Assembly (NCBI GenBank): GCA_016702505.1 | Contig: JADJDU010000010.1 | Location: forward strand, 124,001-188,000 | Direction of reading: 5' to 3' | DNA length: 64,000 nt | Source: Microthrixaceae bacterium | Lineage (GTDB): Bacteria; Actinomycetota; Acidimicrobiia; Acidimicrobiales; Iamiaceae | Shown here: piece after piece, positions 40,502 to 49,866 of the stretch | Numbering within the stretch: the stretch's first letter is position 1 | Layout: each line of letters begins with the position of its first letter | The notes under the pieces: model-generated | What the model saw: the letters and a program-made list of their open reading frames with translations, nothing else | The model's database searches: none | What the model was told of the DNA's origin: nothing | Position numbers and translations under genes: made by a program

Positions 40502-43500
40502 TCAACGTGCCACGAAGTACTTGGCCTTGGGGTGGTGGCAGATGATGGCGCTGGTGCTCTGCTCGGGGTGGTATTGGAAGCCGGTGTCCTCGTTGACCTC
40601 GATTCCGATGCGGTGGGCCTCCAGGAGGTGGGCCACCTTCTCGTTGTCGGTGAGGTCGGGACAAGCCGGGTAGCCCCACGAGTAGCGACCGCCGCGGTAT
40701 TGCTGACGGAAGAGCCCGGCCAGGTTGGGCCCGTCCTCGTCTACGAAACCCCACTCCTGGCGGACCCGGTGGTGCCAGTACTCGGCAAGCGCCTCGGCCA
40801 TCTCGACCCCGATGCCGTGGAGCATCAGGTAGTCGTTGTACTGGTTGGCATCGAACAGTTGCTTGGTGCGCTCCGACACCCGTTCACCCATGGTGACGAT
40901 CTGGAAGGCCACGTAATCGACCTCATCGGAATCGATGGGCCGGAAGAAGTCGGCGATGCACAGGTGCGGCTCTCGGGTGGAGCGGGGGAACGGGAACCTG
41001 GTCAGTTCTCGATCCCGTGACTCGTCGGCCCACACCACCACGTCGGTGCCGTCGCCGTTGGCAGGCCAGAAGCCGTACACGACCTGGGGTACGAGCAGGT
41101 CCTCGGCGCGGGCCTGGGCCAACTGCTCGCGTAGCAGTGGACGGAGCCGGTCCTTGAAGGTGTTGTCGTCCTCTCCATCCTCGGGGCGGTAACCCCACTG
41201 GTTGCGGAACAGGGTGGTCTCGTTCAGGTACGCGGCGATCTCGTCCAGAGGGATCCCCTTTACGATCCTGCTCCCGGTGAAGGGAGGTACGAACACAGGG
41301 TTGTCCAGTTCGACCTCGGGGGAGCGGGCCGGGAGGGCGGCCAGCTCCTCGGCGGTGGGCGCGTCGTGCAAGCGCGATGGAACCTTGGACTCAGATGGGA
41401 CCCGACCCCAGTCGGGGTCGTCGGAGGTGGGGTCGCGGCGGATCGAACCGAGGCGGTCCATGACCCGAAGTCCCTCGAAGGCATCCTTGCCGTAGAAGAG
41501 GCGACCGTCGTAGACCTCTCGTAGGTCACGTTCCACGTAGGTCCGGGTGAGGGCGGCCCCGCCCAGCAGCACCGGGATGTGGCTGAGCTCGCGGGAGTTG
41601 AGCTCTTCCAGGTTGTCTCGCATGATGAGGGTGCTCTTGACCAGAAGACCGCTCATGCCGATGGCGTCGGCCCCGACCTCGAGGGCCTTCTCGATCATCT
41701 CGGCGATCGAGATCTTGATGCCGATGTTGTGGACCTCATAGCCGTTGTTGGTGAGGATGATGTCGACGAGGTTCTTGCCGATGTCGTGGACGTCACCCTT
41801 GACGGTGGCCAGGACGATCCGCCCCTTGCCGGCGTCACCATCGACCTTTTCCATGTGGGGTTCGAGATGGGCGACCGAGGTCTTCATGGTCTCGGCGGAC
41901 TGCAACACGAACGGGAGCTGCATCTCGCCAGCACCGAACAGTTCGCCCACCACCTTCATGCCGCCGAGGAGGTGCTCGTTGATGATGTCCAGGGGGCTGA
42001 TGCCCTCGGCCATCGCCAGGTCGAGGTCCTCGATGAGACCGTCTCGATCGCCGTCGATGATGCGGTGGTGCAAGCGCTCACCTACCGGCCAGCCGGACCG
42101 GTCCTCCTTCTCCACCGTTTGGACCTTGACGTCGGCGAAGATCTCGAGCAGGCGGGTCAGCGGGTCATATCCGGGGTCCCCTCCTGACAGCGCTCCGGCG
42201 GTGCCACGGCGGTCGTAGATCAGGTCGAGAGCTACGTCCTTCTGTTCCTCGGGGATCCGGCTCAACGGCAGGATCTTGGAGGCGTGCACGATGGCGGAGT
42301 CCATGCCAGCCTCGACGCATTCGTGGATGAATACGCTGTTGAGGACGTGACGGGCTGCTGGGGAAAGGCCGAAGCTGACGTTGGATACGCCCAGCGTCGT
42401 GAAGCAGCCCGGGATCTCGGTCTTGATGCGCTTGATGGCCTCGATGGTGGCCATGGCGTCGCCGCGGAGGTCGTCGTCGCCGGTCGACAACGGGAAGGTG
42501 AGAGCGTCGAAGATGAGGTCGCTGGTCTCTAGGCCGTAGGTGTTGACGGCCAGGTCGGCTATGCGGTTGGCGGCGCGGACCTTCCACTCGACGTCTCGGG
42601 CCTGGCCCTCCTCGTCGATGCACAGGCAGATGACGGCGGCGCCGTACTCCTTGGCCAGCTTGAAGACGCGATCGAGCCGCGATCCTTCGGCGAAGCCGTC
42701 CTCGAGGTTGGCCGAGTTGAGGATGGCTCGGCCGCCTACGCGCTGGAGCCCGGCCTCGATGACCTCGGGCTCGGTCGAGTCGAGGACTAGGGGCGCGTTC
42801 GCCTGGGTGGCGAACCGCTTGGCCACCTCGTCCATGTCGGTGGTGCCGTCACGGCCCACGTAGTCGACGCAGACGTCGAGGACGTGCGCCCCTTCCTTGA
42901 CCTGTTGGGAGGCCATGGCAGTGCAGGTGTCGTAGTCGCCGTCGAGCATCGCCTCACGGAACTTCTTGGAGCCGTTGGCGTTGGTGCGCTCGCCGATCAT
43001 CAGGAACGACGTGTCCTGGTGGAGGGCCACTGGGGAGTAGATGGACGTGACCGACGGCTCGTGAACCGGGTTGCGGGGTGCGGGGGTGAGCCCGGGGGCC
43101 ATCTCGGCCAGGAGCTTGATGTATTCGGGGGTGGTGCCGCAGCACCCACCGATGATCTGCACGCCGAGTTCCTCGACGAAGCGGCGCTGATGGTCGCGCA
43201 ACTCCTCGGCGGTGAGGTCGTAGTGCATCTTTCCGTCGACCACCGAGGGCAGTCCGGCGTTGGGCAACACCGAGATCGGCATTCGGGCGTGGTGGGACAG
43301 GTGGCGTACGTGCTCTCCCATCTCGGCTGGACCGGTGGCACAGTTGAGCCCGATCACGTCCACCTGAAGCGGATCGATGGCGGACAGGGCGGCGGCGATC
43401 TCGGTTCCGACCAGCATCCGGCCGGTCAACTCCATGGTGACCTGGGCTTGGATCGGTACCTGACGACCGACCTTGGCCATGGCTCGGCGGGCCGCGATGA

Positions 43501-44014
43501 CCGATGCCTTGAGGGCTAGCAGATCGAAGTGGGTCTCCAGGATGAACAGGTCGACGCCGCCCTCGAGCAGGGCTTCGGCCGCCACCTGGTAGTGATCCCT
43601 CAGGGTCGCGAACCCGATCTGGTCGAGGCTGGGGGCTTTGGTACCCGGTCCGAGGGAACCGGCCACGAATCGGCGATGGCCGGGGGTGGAGTAGCTATCG
43701 GCCACCTCGCGGGCCAACACGGCATTGGCCTTGGCGATCTCGTGGGAGCGGTGGGCCAGGTCGTACTCGCCCAAGGGAACTCCGAACGCGCCGAAGGTGT
43801 TGGTCTCGACCACGTCGGCGCCCACCTCGAAATAGGCGCTGTGGAGGGCCCGGATGACGTCGGGTCGGGTGACGCCCAGCAGGTCGGTGCACCCTTCGAG
43901 TGCCTCGCCTCCGTAGTCGTCGGCGGTGAGGTTCTGGGTCTGGAGCCAGGTGCCGGTTGCCCCGTCATAGACCACGACTTTTTCCGCGATGAGGTCGAGA
44001 AATTCGCTTGCCAC
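40502..44014 (-). CDS. metH: Cobalamin-dependent methionine synthase
   Basis: Transfers a methyl group from methyltetrahydrofolate through cobalamin to homocysteine. The 1170-residue protein has all modules in order: the homocysteine/zinc domain (about 1-310, VVYDGATGTWLQ and the IIGGCCGTTPEYI zinc motif), the pterin domain (about 330-590, MIGERTNANGSKKFREAM), the B12 cap and binding domain (about 640-870, VHDIGKNLVDIILTNNGYEV with the cobalt-ligand His), and the C-terminal activation domain (about 900-1170, RPLLREQLAQARAEDLLVPQVVYGFWPA, RYSWGYPACPDL). GTG 44014 was chosen for its TAGGGT box seven bases upstream. Divergent from the cobalamin adenosyltransferase gene. Confidence 0.95.
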   Translation of the reverse strand: MASEFLDLIAEKVVVYDGATGTWLQTQNLTADDYGGEALEGCTDLLGVTRPDVIRALHSAYFEVGADVVETNTFGAFGVPLGEYDLAHRSHEIAKANAVLAREVADSYSTPGHRRFVAGSLGPGTKAPSLDQIGFATLRDHYQVAAEALLEGGVDLFILETHFDLLALKASVIAARRAMAKVGRQVPIQAQVTMELTGRMLVGTEIAAALSAIDPLQVDVIGLNCATGPAEMGEHVRHLSHHARMPISVLPNAGLPSVVDGKMHYDLTAEELRDHQRRFVEELGVQIIGGCCGTTPEYIKLLAEMAPGLTPAPRNPVHEPSVTSIYSPVALHQDTSFLMIGERTNANGSKKFREAMLDGDYDTCTAMASQQVKEGAHVLDVCVDYVGRDGTTDMDEVAKRFATQANAPLVLDSTEPEVIEAGLQRVGGRAILNSANLEDGFAEGSRLDRVFKLAKEYGAAVICLCIDEEGQARDVEWKVRAANRIADLAVNTYGLETSDLIFDALTFPLSTGDDDLRGDAMATIEAIKRIKTEIPGCFTTLGVSNVSFGLSPAARHVLNSVFIHECVEAGMDSAIVHASKILPLSRIPEEQKDVALDLIYDRRGTAGALSGGDPGYDPLTRLLEIFADVKVQTVEKEDRSGWPVGERLHHRIIDGDRDGLIEDLDLAMAEGISPLDIINEHLLGGMKVVGELFGAGEMQLPFVLQSAETMKTSVAHLEPHMEKVDGDAGKGRIVLATVKGDVHDIGKNLVDIILTNNGYEVHNIGIKISIAEMIEKALEVGADAIGMSGLLVKSTLIMRDNLEELNSRELSHIPVLLGGAALTRTYVERDLREVYDGRLFYGKDAFEGLRVMDRLGSIRRDPTSDDPDWGRVPSESKVPSRLHDAPTAEELAALPARSPEVELDNPVFVPPFTGSRIVKGIPLDEIAAYLNETTLFRNQWGYRPEDGEDDNTFKDRLRPLLREQLAQARAEDLLVPQVVYGFWPANGDGTDVVVWADESRDRELTRFPFPRSTREPHLCIADFFRPIDSDEVDYVAFQIVTMGERVSERTKQLFDANQYNDYLMLHGIGVEMAEALAEYWHHRVRQEWGFVDEDGPNLAGLFRQQYRGGRYSWGYPACPDLTDNEKVAHLLEAHRIGIEVNEDTGFQYHPEQSTSAIICHHPKAKYFVAR

Positions 44015-44021
44015 GGCGGAG

Positions 44022-44027
44022 ACCCTA
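44022..44027 (-). promoter_or_regulatory. -10 box (TAGGGT) of leaderless metH
   Basis: On the minus strand TAGGGT is followed by seven bases and GTG 44014. Only 67 bases separate metH from the divergent adenosyltransferase gene, so there is no room for a cobalamin riboswitch. Confidence 0.45.
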
Positions 44028-44081
44028 CCGGCCGAGGCTCGAGACACCCCTTCCAGATGACGCCGTTAGGCTCCCCACCGC

Positions 44082-44618
44082 ATGAAGGTCTACACACGCA
44101 AGGGCGACGACGGCACCACCGGGCTCTACGGCGGCGGGCGGGTGGCCAAGGATTCGGCCGCGCCCGAGGCCTATGGCACGGTCGACGAGGCCCAGGCCTG
44201 CCTGGGTATGGCGAGATCGGAGTGCGAACCCGCCGGGGAGTTGGACGGATTGCTGGTCGGGCTCGAGCGCGACCTCTGGGTGCTCATGGCCGAGTTGGCC
44301 ACTGATCCCTCCAACCGCCACAAGCTGGCCGAGGGGATATCGCTGGTCACCGCCGAGATGGTCGCTCACCTCGAAGAACTGATCGACGACATCACCGATC
44401 GCTTCGACGCACCCACCGAGTTTGTGGTTCCCGGTGAGTCCCGCCTTGCCGCTCTGTTGGACGTGGCCCGCACTGTGGTGCGTCGAGCCGAGCGGCGCTG
44501 TGTCGGGGCGACGATCGAGGGATCTCAGGTCGGCCCCTACCTGAACCGCCTCTCGGACCTGCTGTGGACCATGGCCCGCTGGGTCGAGGGCGAATCCCTG
44601 CCATCTCGCAGTACATAG
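44082..44618 (+). CDS. Cob(I)alamin adenosyltransferase, PduO type
   Basis: Makes adenosylcobalamin from cob(I)alamin and ATP. The 178-residue protein has the N-terminal ATP motif MKVYTRKGDDGTTGLYGGGRVAKDS, YGTVDEAQACLGMARSE, FVVPGESRLAALLDVARTVVRRAERR and LNRLSDLLWTMARW, which define the PduO/MMAB family. TAGGCT lies nine bases upstream of ATG 44082. Adenosylcobalamin is needed by mutases such as methylmalonyl-CoA mutase, whose chaperone MeaB is encoded at 58-59 kb. Confidence 0.93.
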   Translation: MKVYTRKGDDGTTGLYGGGRVAKDSAAPEAYGTVDEAQACLGMARSECEPAGELDGLLVGLERDLWVLMAELATDPSNRHKLAEGISLVTAEMVAHLEELIDDITDRFDAPTEFVVPGESRLAALLDVARTVVRRAERRCVGATIEGSQVGPYLNRLSDLLWTMARWVEGESLPSRST

Positions 44619-44659
44619 ACGAACAACCCTCTGACCGGACCTGACCAGGACGTGAACCA

Positions 44660-46141
44660 GTGCCCCTGACCATCTCGTTGGACCATGCCGCAACTCTGGC
44701 GGCCGTCAACCCCGGCACGGTGCCGGCCCCCGAGGGAGAACCTTTGGTCGCCCTCGGGGTCAGGAGCGGGCAGGTAGACGAGGACGCGCCGGGTGTGGAT
44801 CCAGCGCTCCTGGCCGCCTCGGGTTTCACTGGTAACCAAGCCCAGGCGATGCTGGCCGTCACCGATGCTGGTCCTCGTCTGCTGGTTGGTCTGGGCGACG
44901 ATGTCTCGCGGTGCTCGTTCCGTCGAGTTGGGGCGGCCGCGGCCCGAGCGGCGCGATCGACCGGGCATCTGGTGGTCGACGTTCTCGGTCCGGTCGATCC
45001 CGGGGCCCGACCGGGCGCGGCCGAGGCTCTGTCTGAAGGGTTGGCCTTGGCCAGCTACACCTTCGACCGCTACAAGGACCGGCCCGCAGACGTTCGCCTG
45101 GCTCGGGTGACGATCTTGGGGGCGGGAGGCCGAAAGGTCACCGACGCGGTGGCCTCGGGGGAGCGCACGGCTCAGGCCGTGGCCCGCGCTCGCGACCTGG
45201 TGAACACCCCTGGCGGTGACCTCACCCCGGTGGCATTCGCCAAGGCGGCGCAGGAACTGGCCCGCGACCACGGTCTCGGTTACGAGGTCCTGGACCGCAA
45301 GGGCCTGGCCCGTGAGCGGATGGGCGGGTTGTTGGGGGTCAGTCGAGGCTCGGCCCAAGAGCCGCGCCTGGTGAAGCTCACCCACGACCCCGACCGACCC
45401 CGCGGTCATGTGGTCCTGGTGGGCAAGGGCATTACCTTCGATGCCGGTGGCCTGTCGATCAAGACGTCGTCGGGCATGGAGTGGATGAAGACGGACATGG
45501 CCGGGGCCGCAGCAGTGGTTGCGGCCATGTCTCTGGTGTCGTCGGTGGCCCCGAAGATGAAGGTCACGGCCTATATCCCGCTCACCGACAACATGCTCGG
45601 TCCTGACGCCACCAGGGTTGGCGACGTGCTCCGCACCCGCAACGGCAAGACGGTGGAGGTGCTCAACACCGACGCCGAGGGCAGGCTGGTGCTGGCCGAT
45701 GCGTTGGCGTTGGCGGTGGAGGATTCGCCTGACGCCATCATCGATGTGGCCACCCTGACTGGAGCCTGCATGGTCGCCCTCGGTGACCGGACCGCCGGCT
45801 TGATGAGCAACCACGACGACCTTGCCCAACGGGTGGTGGACGCAGCCGAGTCGAGCGGGGAGGCGGTCTGGCGTCTGCCGATGCCCGACCATCTCCGTCC
45901 GACGCTGGATTCGGAGGTGGCCGATCTGCGCAACATCGGTACCGGTGCCTACGGCGGTGCCTTGGTGGCGGCGATCTTCCTACGGGAGTTCGTGGGTGGC
46001 ATTCCGTGGGTGCACCTCGATATAGCGGGGCCGTCCTCGAGCACGTCTCACTACGACGACATCACCCGGGGCGGCACCGGTTACGGCGTGCGCACCCTGG
46101 CTCGCCTCCTGGTCAACTGGACCAAGTTGCCCCGGGCGTGA
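44660..46141 (+). CDS. pepA: Leucyl aminopeptidase (M17)
   Basis: Cytosolic di-metal aminopeptidase that trims N-terminal residues from peptides. The 493-residue protein has a variable N-terminal domain (1-165) and a catalytic domain with GKGITFDAGGLSIK, MKTDMAGAAAVVAAM, the signature NTDAEGRLVLADAL and NIGTGAYGGALVAAIFLREFV. Metal-binding Lys, Asp and Glu residues are all kept. Translation starts with GTG 44660, with a weak AGGA ahead of it, 41 bases after the adenosyltransferase stop. Confidence 0.94.
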   Translation: MPLTISLDHAATLAAVNPGTVPAPEGEPLVALGVRSGQVDEDAPGVDPALLAASGFTGNQAQAMLAVTDAGPRLLVGLGDDVSRCSFRRVGAAAARAARSTGHLVVDVLGPVDPGARPGAAEALSEGLALASYTFDRYKDRPADVRLARVTILGAGGRKVTDAVASGERTAQAVARARDLVNTPGGDLTPVAFAKAAQELARDHGLGYEVLDRKGLARERMGGLLGVSRGSAQEPRLVKLTHDPDRPRGHVVLVGKGITFDAGGLSIKTSSGMEWMKTDMAGAAAVVAAMSLVSSVAPKMKVTAYIPLTDNMLGPDATRVGDVLRTRNGKTVEVLNTDAEGRLVLADALALAVEDSPDAIIDVATLTGACMVALGDRTAGLMSNHDDLAQRVVDAAESSGEAVWRLPMPDHLRPTLDSEVADLRNIGTGAYGGALVAAIFLREFVGGIPWVHLDIAGPSSSTSHYDDITRGGTGYGVRTLARLLVNWTKLPRA

Positions 46142-46152
46142 CGCGGATCAGC

Positions 46153-46899
46153 TCAGGCCGGTAGCGGCGGGGCGCCTGCGGAACGGATCAACCGAGGTCG
46201 AGGCTCGGCCTCGATCGGAGAGGTATCTGGCGCGGGCTGATGGCGACGTTCGTGGGCCCAGCGGAGTGCGTCGTGGGCCAGCGCCGGGTGGAACTGCCAG
46301 CGGTGGAGTTGGCGCTCCACCTGCTCGTCGGACTCACCTATCTCGATCAGGCTGAGCGCGAGCCGGCGGGCTCGCCGCCGGAGTTGTTCGACGTCGGGGT
46401 GTCGTCGGCTCTCCTCTTGCCAGCGCTGGTGGGTGTCGCGGACGTGGCTGGGTAGGCGGTCGAGCTGGACCCGCGTCAGAGGGGGGATGCGGGGGTGCAC
46501 GGCGAGGGTGTCGTGGCCGACGTGGCGGGCGAGTTTGAACTTGGCGGCTCGGGCGATGGCCCGCAGGAAGGGGGTGTTGCGGCCACCGGCGAGGCCGAGG
46601 CCGAGGGCGCTGGCGGTGGCGGCCACGGGGAGCTCGAAGCCGTCGGGGTTCTGCTCGAGTCGGTGGGCCACGTGGCGCAGGAACAGCGTTGTGGTCGGGC
46701 CGAGGATGGGGAGCCAGAACTGCTCCACGTACGTCGACCGGGCGTCGTGGCCGTGCTGGTCGAGAAGCGGGTCCAGCCAGGTGGAGATCTGGATGGCATC
46801 GGTGGGTAGCGAGTGGATGGCGGGGGGAAGTGACACGAGGTCCTCCGGGGGAGCCGGCGCACGGGCCGGTGGGCTGAGGAGACGGGGAAGATGTTTCAT
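46153..46899 (-). CDS. Unrecognised 248-residue protein, mainly helical
   Basis: I cannot place this family. The core (about residues 30-190) has STWLDPLLDQHGHDARSTYVEQFWLPILGPTTTLFLRHVAHRLE, then a Gly-rich LGLGLAGGRNTPFLRAIARAAKFKLARHV and a basic helix HPDVEQLRRRARRLALSLIEIGESDEQVERQLHRW. The GRNTPFLRAI stretch resembles a helix-turn-helix in spacing. The tail is Pro/Arg-rich. No signal peptide or convincing membrane helix is seen. A direct repeat, ACATGAAAC twice at 10-base spacing, covers the start codon, so ATG 46899 or the repeat copy about 10 bases upstream (different frame) could be used. Possibly a DNA-binding protein (inference). Confidence 0.6.
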   Translation of the reverse strand: MKHLPRLLSPPARAPAPPEDLVSLPPAIHSLPTDAIQISTWLDPLLDQHGHDARSTYVEQFWLPILGPTTTLFLRHVAHRLEQNPDGFELPVAATASALGLGLAGGRNTPFLRAIARAAKFKLARHVGHDTLAVHPRIPPLTRVQLDRLPSHVRDTHQRWQEESRRHPDVEQLRRRARRLALSLIEIGESDEQVERQLHRWQFHPALAHDALRWAHERRHQPAPDTSPIEAEPRPRLIRSAGAPPLPA

Positions 46900-46911
46900 G
46901 TAGTTTCATGT
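46893..46911 (-). repeat. Tandem direct repeat over a start codon
   Basis: On the minus strand ACATGAAAC occurs twice with a 10-base period; the downstream copy contains the start ATG of the gene ending at 46153. It may be a recent small duplication or a binding site. Confidence 0.4.
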
Positions 46912-47041
46912 TCTTTCCACCCATTTGTCAACTGTCGGGAATCCCTGGTCTGGATCGATTGTTGACCTCACAGGTAGCCTTTTGCACACCCCGGGTCCGT
47001 CGGCCCGGCACCGATCGCCGCACTTCCCCAGAGGACCCACC

Positions 47042-48220
47042 ATGGCCAGCCTTCGAGACCTCCTCGAGTCGACCAAGTCAATGATCCGGGAGGTCACCAC
47101 GGCAGAGGCCGATGACCTTCGGCTGGCACCCCGCGCCGTCACGCTGGACGTGCGCGAAGCCGACGAGTACGAGCAGGGTGCCCTGCCCCGCGCCATCCAC
47201 ATTCCGCGGGGCACCCTCGAGACCACCATCGAGATGAAGGTGCCAGACAAGACCACGCCGCTAGTGGTGTACTGCGCTGGCGGTACCCGCTCGGCATTCG
47301 CGGCCCGGACCCTCCAAGACCTCGGCTACACCGACGTGGTATCGGTGGTCGGCGGCTTCAACCGTTGGAAGGACGAAGATCGAGACTGGCTGACCCCGGC
47401 CTCGCTCAACGCCGAGCAACGGAACCGCTACAAGCGCCACCTCCTGCTGCCCGAGGTGGGGGAAACCGGTCAGCAAGAACTGCTCCAGGCCAAGGTGCTC
47501 CTGCTCGGTGCCGGTGGGCTCGGGTCTCCCGCTGCCCTCTACCTGGCCGCCGCGGGCGTCGGCACCCTGGGCATAATCGACATGGACGTGGTCGACGCCT
47601 CCAACCTCCAGCGCCAGATCCTCCACAACATGGACCGGATCGGAGACCGCAAGGTCGACTCGGCCAAGAAGACGCTCACGTTGTTGAACCCCGACGTGAA
47701 CGTGGTGACCCATGACGTGCGCCTCGGCGCCGACAACGTCATGGACATCCTGGCTCAGTACGACATCGTGGTGGACGGCACCGACAACTTCCCGACCCGT
47801 TTCCTGGTCAACGACGCCTCGGTGAAGTTGGGCATTCCGGTGGTCCACGGATCGATCTTCCGCTTCGAGGGCATGGTCACCGTTTTCGACCCCAAGAACG
47901 GGCCCACCTACCGAGACATGGTCCCCGAGCCGCCGCCCGCCGAGCTGGCCCCGAGCTGCGCCGAGGCCGGGGTGCTGGGCGTGCTGCCCGGAATCGTCGG
48001 CTCCATCCAGGCCATCGAGACCATCAAGCTCATCCTCGGGCTCGGCGACCCCCTCGTGGGCAGGCTGTTGGCCTATGACTCCCTGGAGCAGAGCTTCCGG
48101 GAGTACAAGGTGCGCGTTGATCCCAGCAACGAGATCACCTGGGACAACCGGGACCGCATCGTGGTGGCCGAGCTAGACGGCATGTGCGCGCCGTTGCCCC
48201 TCCAGCCCCCGCCGAGCTGA
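47042..48220 (+). CDS. Rhodanese - ThiF/MoeB fusion (sulfur-carrier activating enzyme)
   Basis: Adenylates the C-terminus of a ubiquitin-like sulfur carrier (MoaD, ThiS or CysO type) and supplies sulfur. The 392-residue protein has an N-terminal rhodanese domain (about 15-118) with LDVREADEYEQGALPRAIHIPRG and the active Cys78 in VVYCAGGTRS. The E1-like ThiF domain (about 121-392) has the ATP motif LLLGAGGLGSPAALYLAAAGVG, DMDVVDASNLQRQILH, DGTDNFPTRFLVND and a Cys in PSCAEAGVLGVLPGI. The usual MoeZ/MOCS3 order is reversed here. No CxxC zinc pairs are visible. ATG 47042 has AGAGGA ahead of it. Confidence 0.9.
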   Translation: MASLRDLLESTKSMIREVTTAEADDLRLAPRAVTLDVREADEYEQGALPRAIHIPRGTLETTIEMKVPDKTTPLVVYCAGGTRSAFAARTLQDLGYTDVVSVVGGFNRWKDEDRDWLTPASLNAEQRNRYKRHLLLPEVGETGQQELLQAKVLLLGAGGLGSPAALYLAAAGVGTLGIIDMDVVDASNLQRQILHNMDRIGDRKVDSAKKTLTLLNPDVNVVTHDVRLGADNVMDILAQYDIVVDGTDNFPTRFLVNDASVKLGIPVVHGSIFRFEGMVTVFDPKNGPTYRDMVPEPPPAELAPSCAEAGVLGVLPGIVGSIQAIETIKLILGLGDPLVGRLLAYDSLEQSFREYKVRVDPSNEITWDNRDRIVVAELDGMCAPLPLQPPPS

Positions 48221-48244
48221 TCGAGGATCAGGGGACCTCGGCGG
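48209..48244. terminator. Nested hairpin holding both stop codons of convergent genes
   Basis: CCGCCGAG ... CTCGGCGG forms an outer 8-base stem and CTGAT-CGAGG-ATCAG an inner 5-base stem. The stops of the ThiF-type gene (48218-48220) and of the methyltransferase gene (48228-48230) both lie inside. It is a likely bidirectional terminator. Confidence 0.55.
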
Positions 48245-48836
48245 CTACTACCGTCCAGGGGAACGGTTTCTGGACGGAGCGAACCCGGAACCGTCGACCC
48301 ACGAGGGCGGCGAAAGCGCCGCTGCCCCAGTGGTTGATGTGGCCCGGCGTGTTGCCCAGATCGCCGATGTACTTGCCCCGGGCCAGGTTGGCGACCCGCC
48401 AGATGGGTTCGCGGGGTACCGACACCACCACATCTCGACGAGCGACACGGGCCAGTTCGGCCAACGCCAACTCAGGGAAGGGGACATGTTCAAGGACCTC
48501 GATGGCCAGGACCAGGTCGAACTGACCATCCCGGAACGGAAGGCGTCCGATGTCGCCGAACAGGGGAGAGAACCGGGCGTGGTCCCAATGGGCGGCCAAC
48601 TCCGGGTCCGGAAGGTCCAGGCCCACCACTGTGGCGTCGGGCCAGCGGGAGGCGATTCGGCCCGTCACCTCACCTTCGCCCACGCCGACCTCCAAGATGT
48701 AGCTGGGGGAGGTGGCCGGTAGGGCGACGTCGAGGGCTCGGAAGAACCCATCCATGAGCCGCTGTTCGACAGGGTTCTTCGACTTGTACTTGTCGTAGGT
48801 GTTGCCGGTCGGCACCACCTCGGCTGTGGGGCTCAC
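48228..48836 (-). CDS. SAM-dependent methyltransferase, class I
   Basis: A 202-residue Rossmann methyltransferase. The SAM motif is YILEVGVGEGEVTGRIASRWPDATVVGLDLPD (about 50-81), followed by LPFRDGQFDLVLAIEVLEHVPFPELALAELARVARRDVVVSVP. The N-terminus (YDKYKSKNPVEQRLMDGFFRAL) is typical of small methyltransferases beside GT2 glycosyltransferases. GTG 48836 overlaps the glycosyltransferase stop by four bases (GTGA), so the two are coupled. The acceptor is likely a lipid-linked sugar or related envelope compound (inference). Confidence 0.85.
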   Translation of the reverse strand: MSPTAEVVPTGNTYDKYKSKNPVEQRLMDGFFRALDVALPATSPSYILEVGVGEGEVTGRIASRWPDATVVGLDLPDPELAAHWDHARFSPLFGDIGRLPFRDGQFDLVLAIEVLEHVPFPELALAELARVARRDVVVSVPREPIWRVANLARGKYIGDLGNTPGHINHWGSGAFAALVGRRFRVRSVQKPFPWTVVAAEVP

Positions 48837-49860
48837 ACGGGCTCCGATGTCGATCCGCCCCGGGGTGTCGAGGTGGATCGACGGCCCGGAGGAAACGTCG
48901 GCGACGCGTCGCGCTCGTAGCCGGCGGCGGGCTGGACTTCGTTCACGGCGCGGGTGGCCCGACCGACGAGGTCGGCGAGCATGCCGACCACGAACACCTG
49001 GAACGCAGCCAGCAGGATCAACAACGTGTTGATCGCCACCTTGAAGTCGTGCTGGATCACGTCGTATCCGAGCTTGGCCACTCCCACCGCGCTCAAAAGA
49101 AAGCCCAACGGCAGGAACACCCGGAATGGGTCGTAGCTCAGCGTCATGCGGATGACCTGAAGCAGGTAGCGGCGGGTGTCGTTCCACCAGTGGAACTTGG
49201 ACTTCCCCGCTCTTTCCGAATAGGTGATGGGCCAGTACTTGACGGTGTAGCCATGGGCCAAGAAGGTCATGGTGATGGTGGTGACACAGCTGAAGCCGGC
49301 TGGAAGCTGGCTGACGTACTGGAGCGCCACATCTCGGCGGAACGCCCTCATGCCCGAGTTGAGGTCGGGGATGGGGGTTTGCACCAGGTACGACGCCAGC
49401 TTGCGGATGAACCACTTGGCCGGCACCCGGAACGCCTTGTGGGTGCCCTCCTCGGTGGTGCGGGCCCCGACCACCTGGTCGTAACCGGCCATCTCCCGCA
49501 CCAGTTCGGGGATCAGGTCGTTGGGGTACGACATGTCCACGTCGGTCCACACCACGACCGGCCGCGGGCGGCCCTGGTCCCGAACTTGCGGGCCGACCCC
49601 GAGCCGCGGTTGGTGAGGAACTGGATGAGGCGGATCCCCTCTATCTCACGTAGAGCTTCACCCGATCCGTCGTTGGAGCCGTCGTCCACCACCACCAACT
49701 CGTAGGAGAACTCCGACGCGTCCATGGCGGCCCGTATCCGGTCGATCTCGGCGCGCAGGTGGCCCTTCTCGTTGTAGACGGGCAACACGATGCTGACGTC
49801 CACGTCATCGACGCCGGACGCGGTGTGGGCATCGGCCGTGTCAGGCCAGGGCTGGGGCAT
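48833..49860 (-). CDS. GT2-family polyprenyl-phosphate glycosyltransferase, frameshifted
   Basis: About 342 residues when the frame is restored. The N-terminal half (ATG 49860 to about 49565) has VSIVLPVYNEKGHLRAEIDRI and VVVDDGSNDGSGEAL. The second half, in another frame, has VVVWTDVDMSYPND with the catalytic Asp pair, GMRAFRRDVALQYV and two C-terminal helices (about 275-320). Restoring one base near 49563 gives TRAARGPVVVWTDVDM, as the family expects. This is the dolichol-phosphate-mannose-synthase-like GT2 type with a membrane tail. A TACCCT box lies six bases before the ATG. It is probably a single working gene with an assembly indel. Confidence 0.8.
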
Positions 49861-49866
49861 GACCCG

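Noticed and set aside
44015..44081. Possible cobalamin riboswitch between metH and the adenosyltransferase gene
   Set aside because: Only 67 bases separate the starts, no B12-box sequence is seen, and both genes have promoter boxes a few bases from the start.
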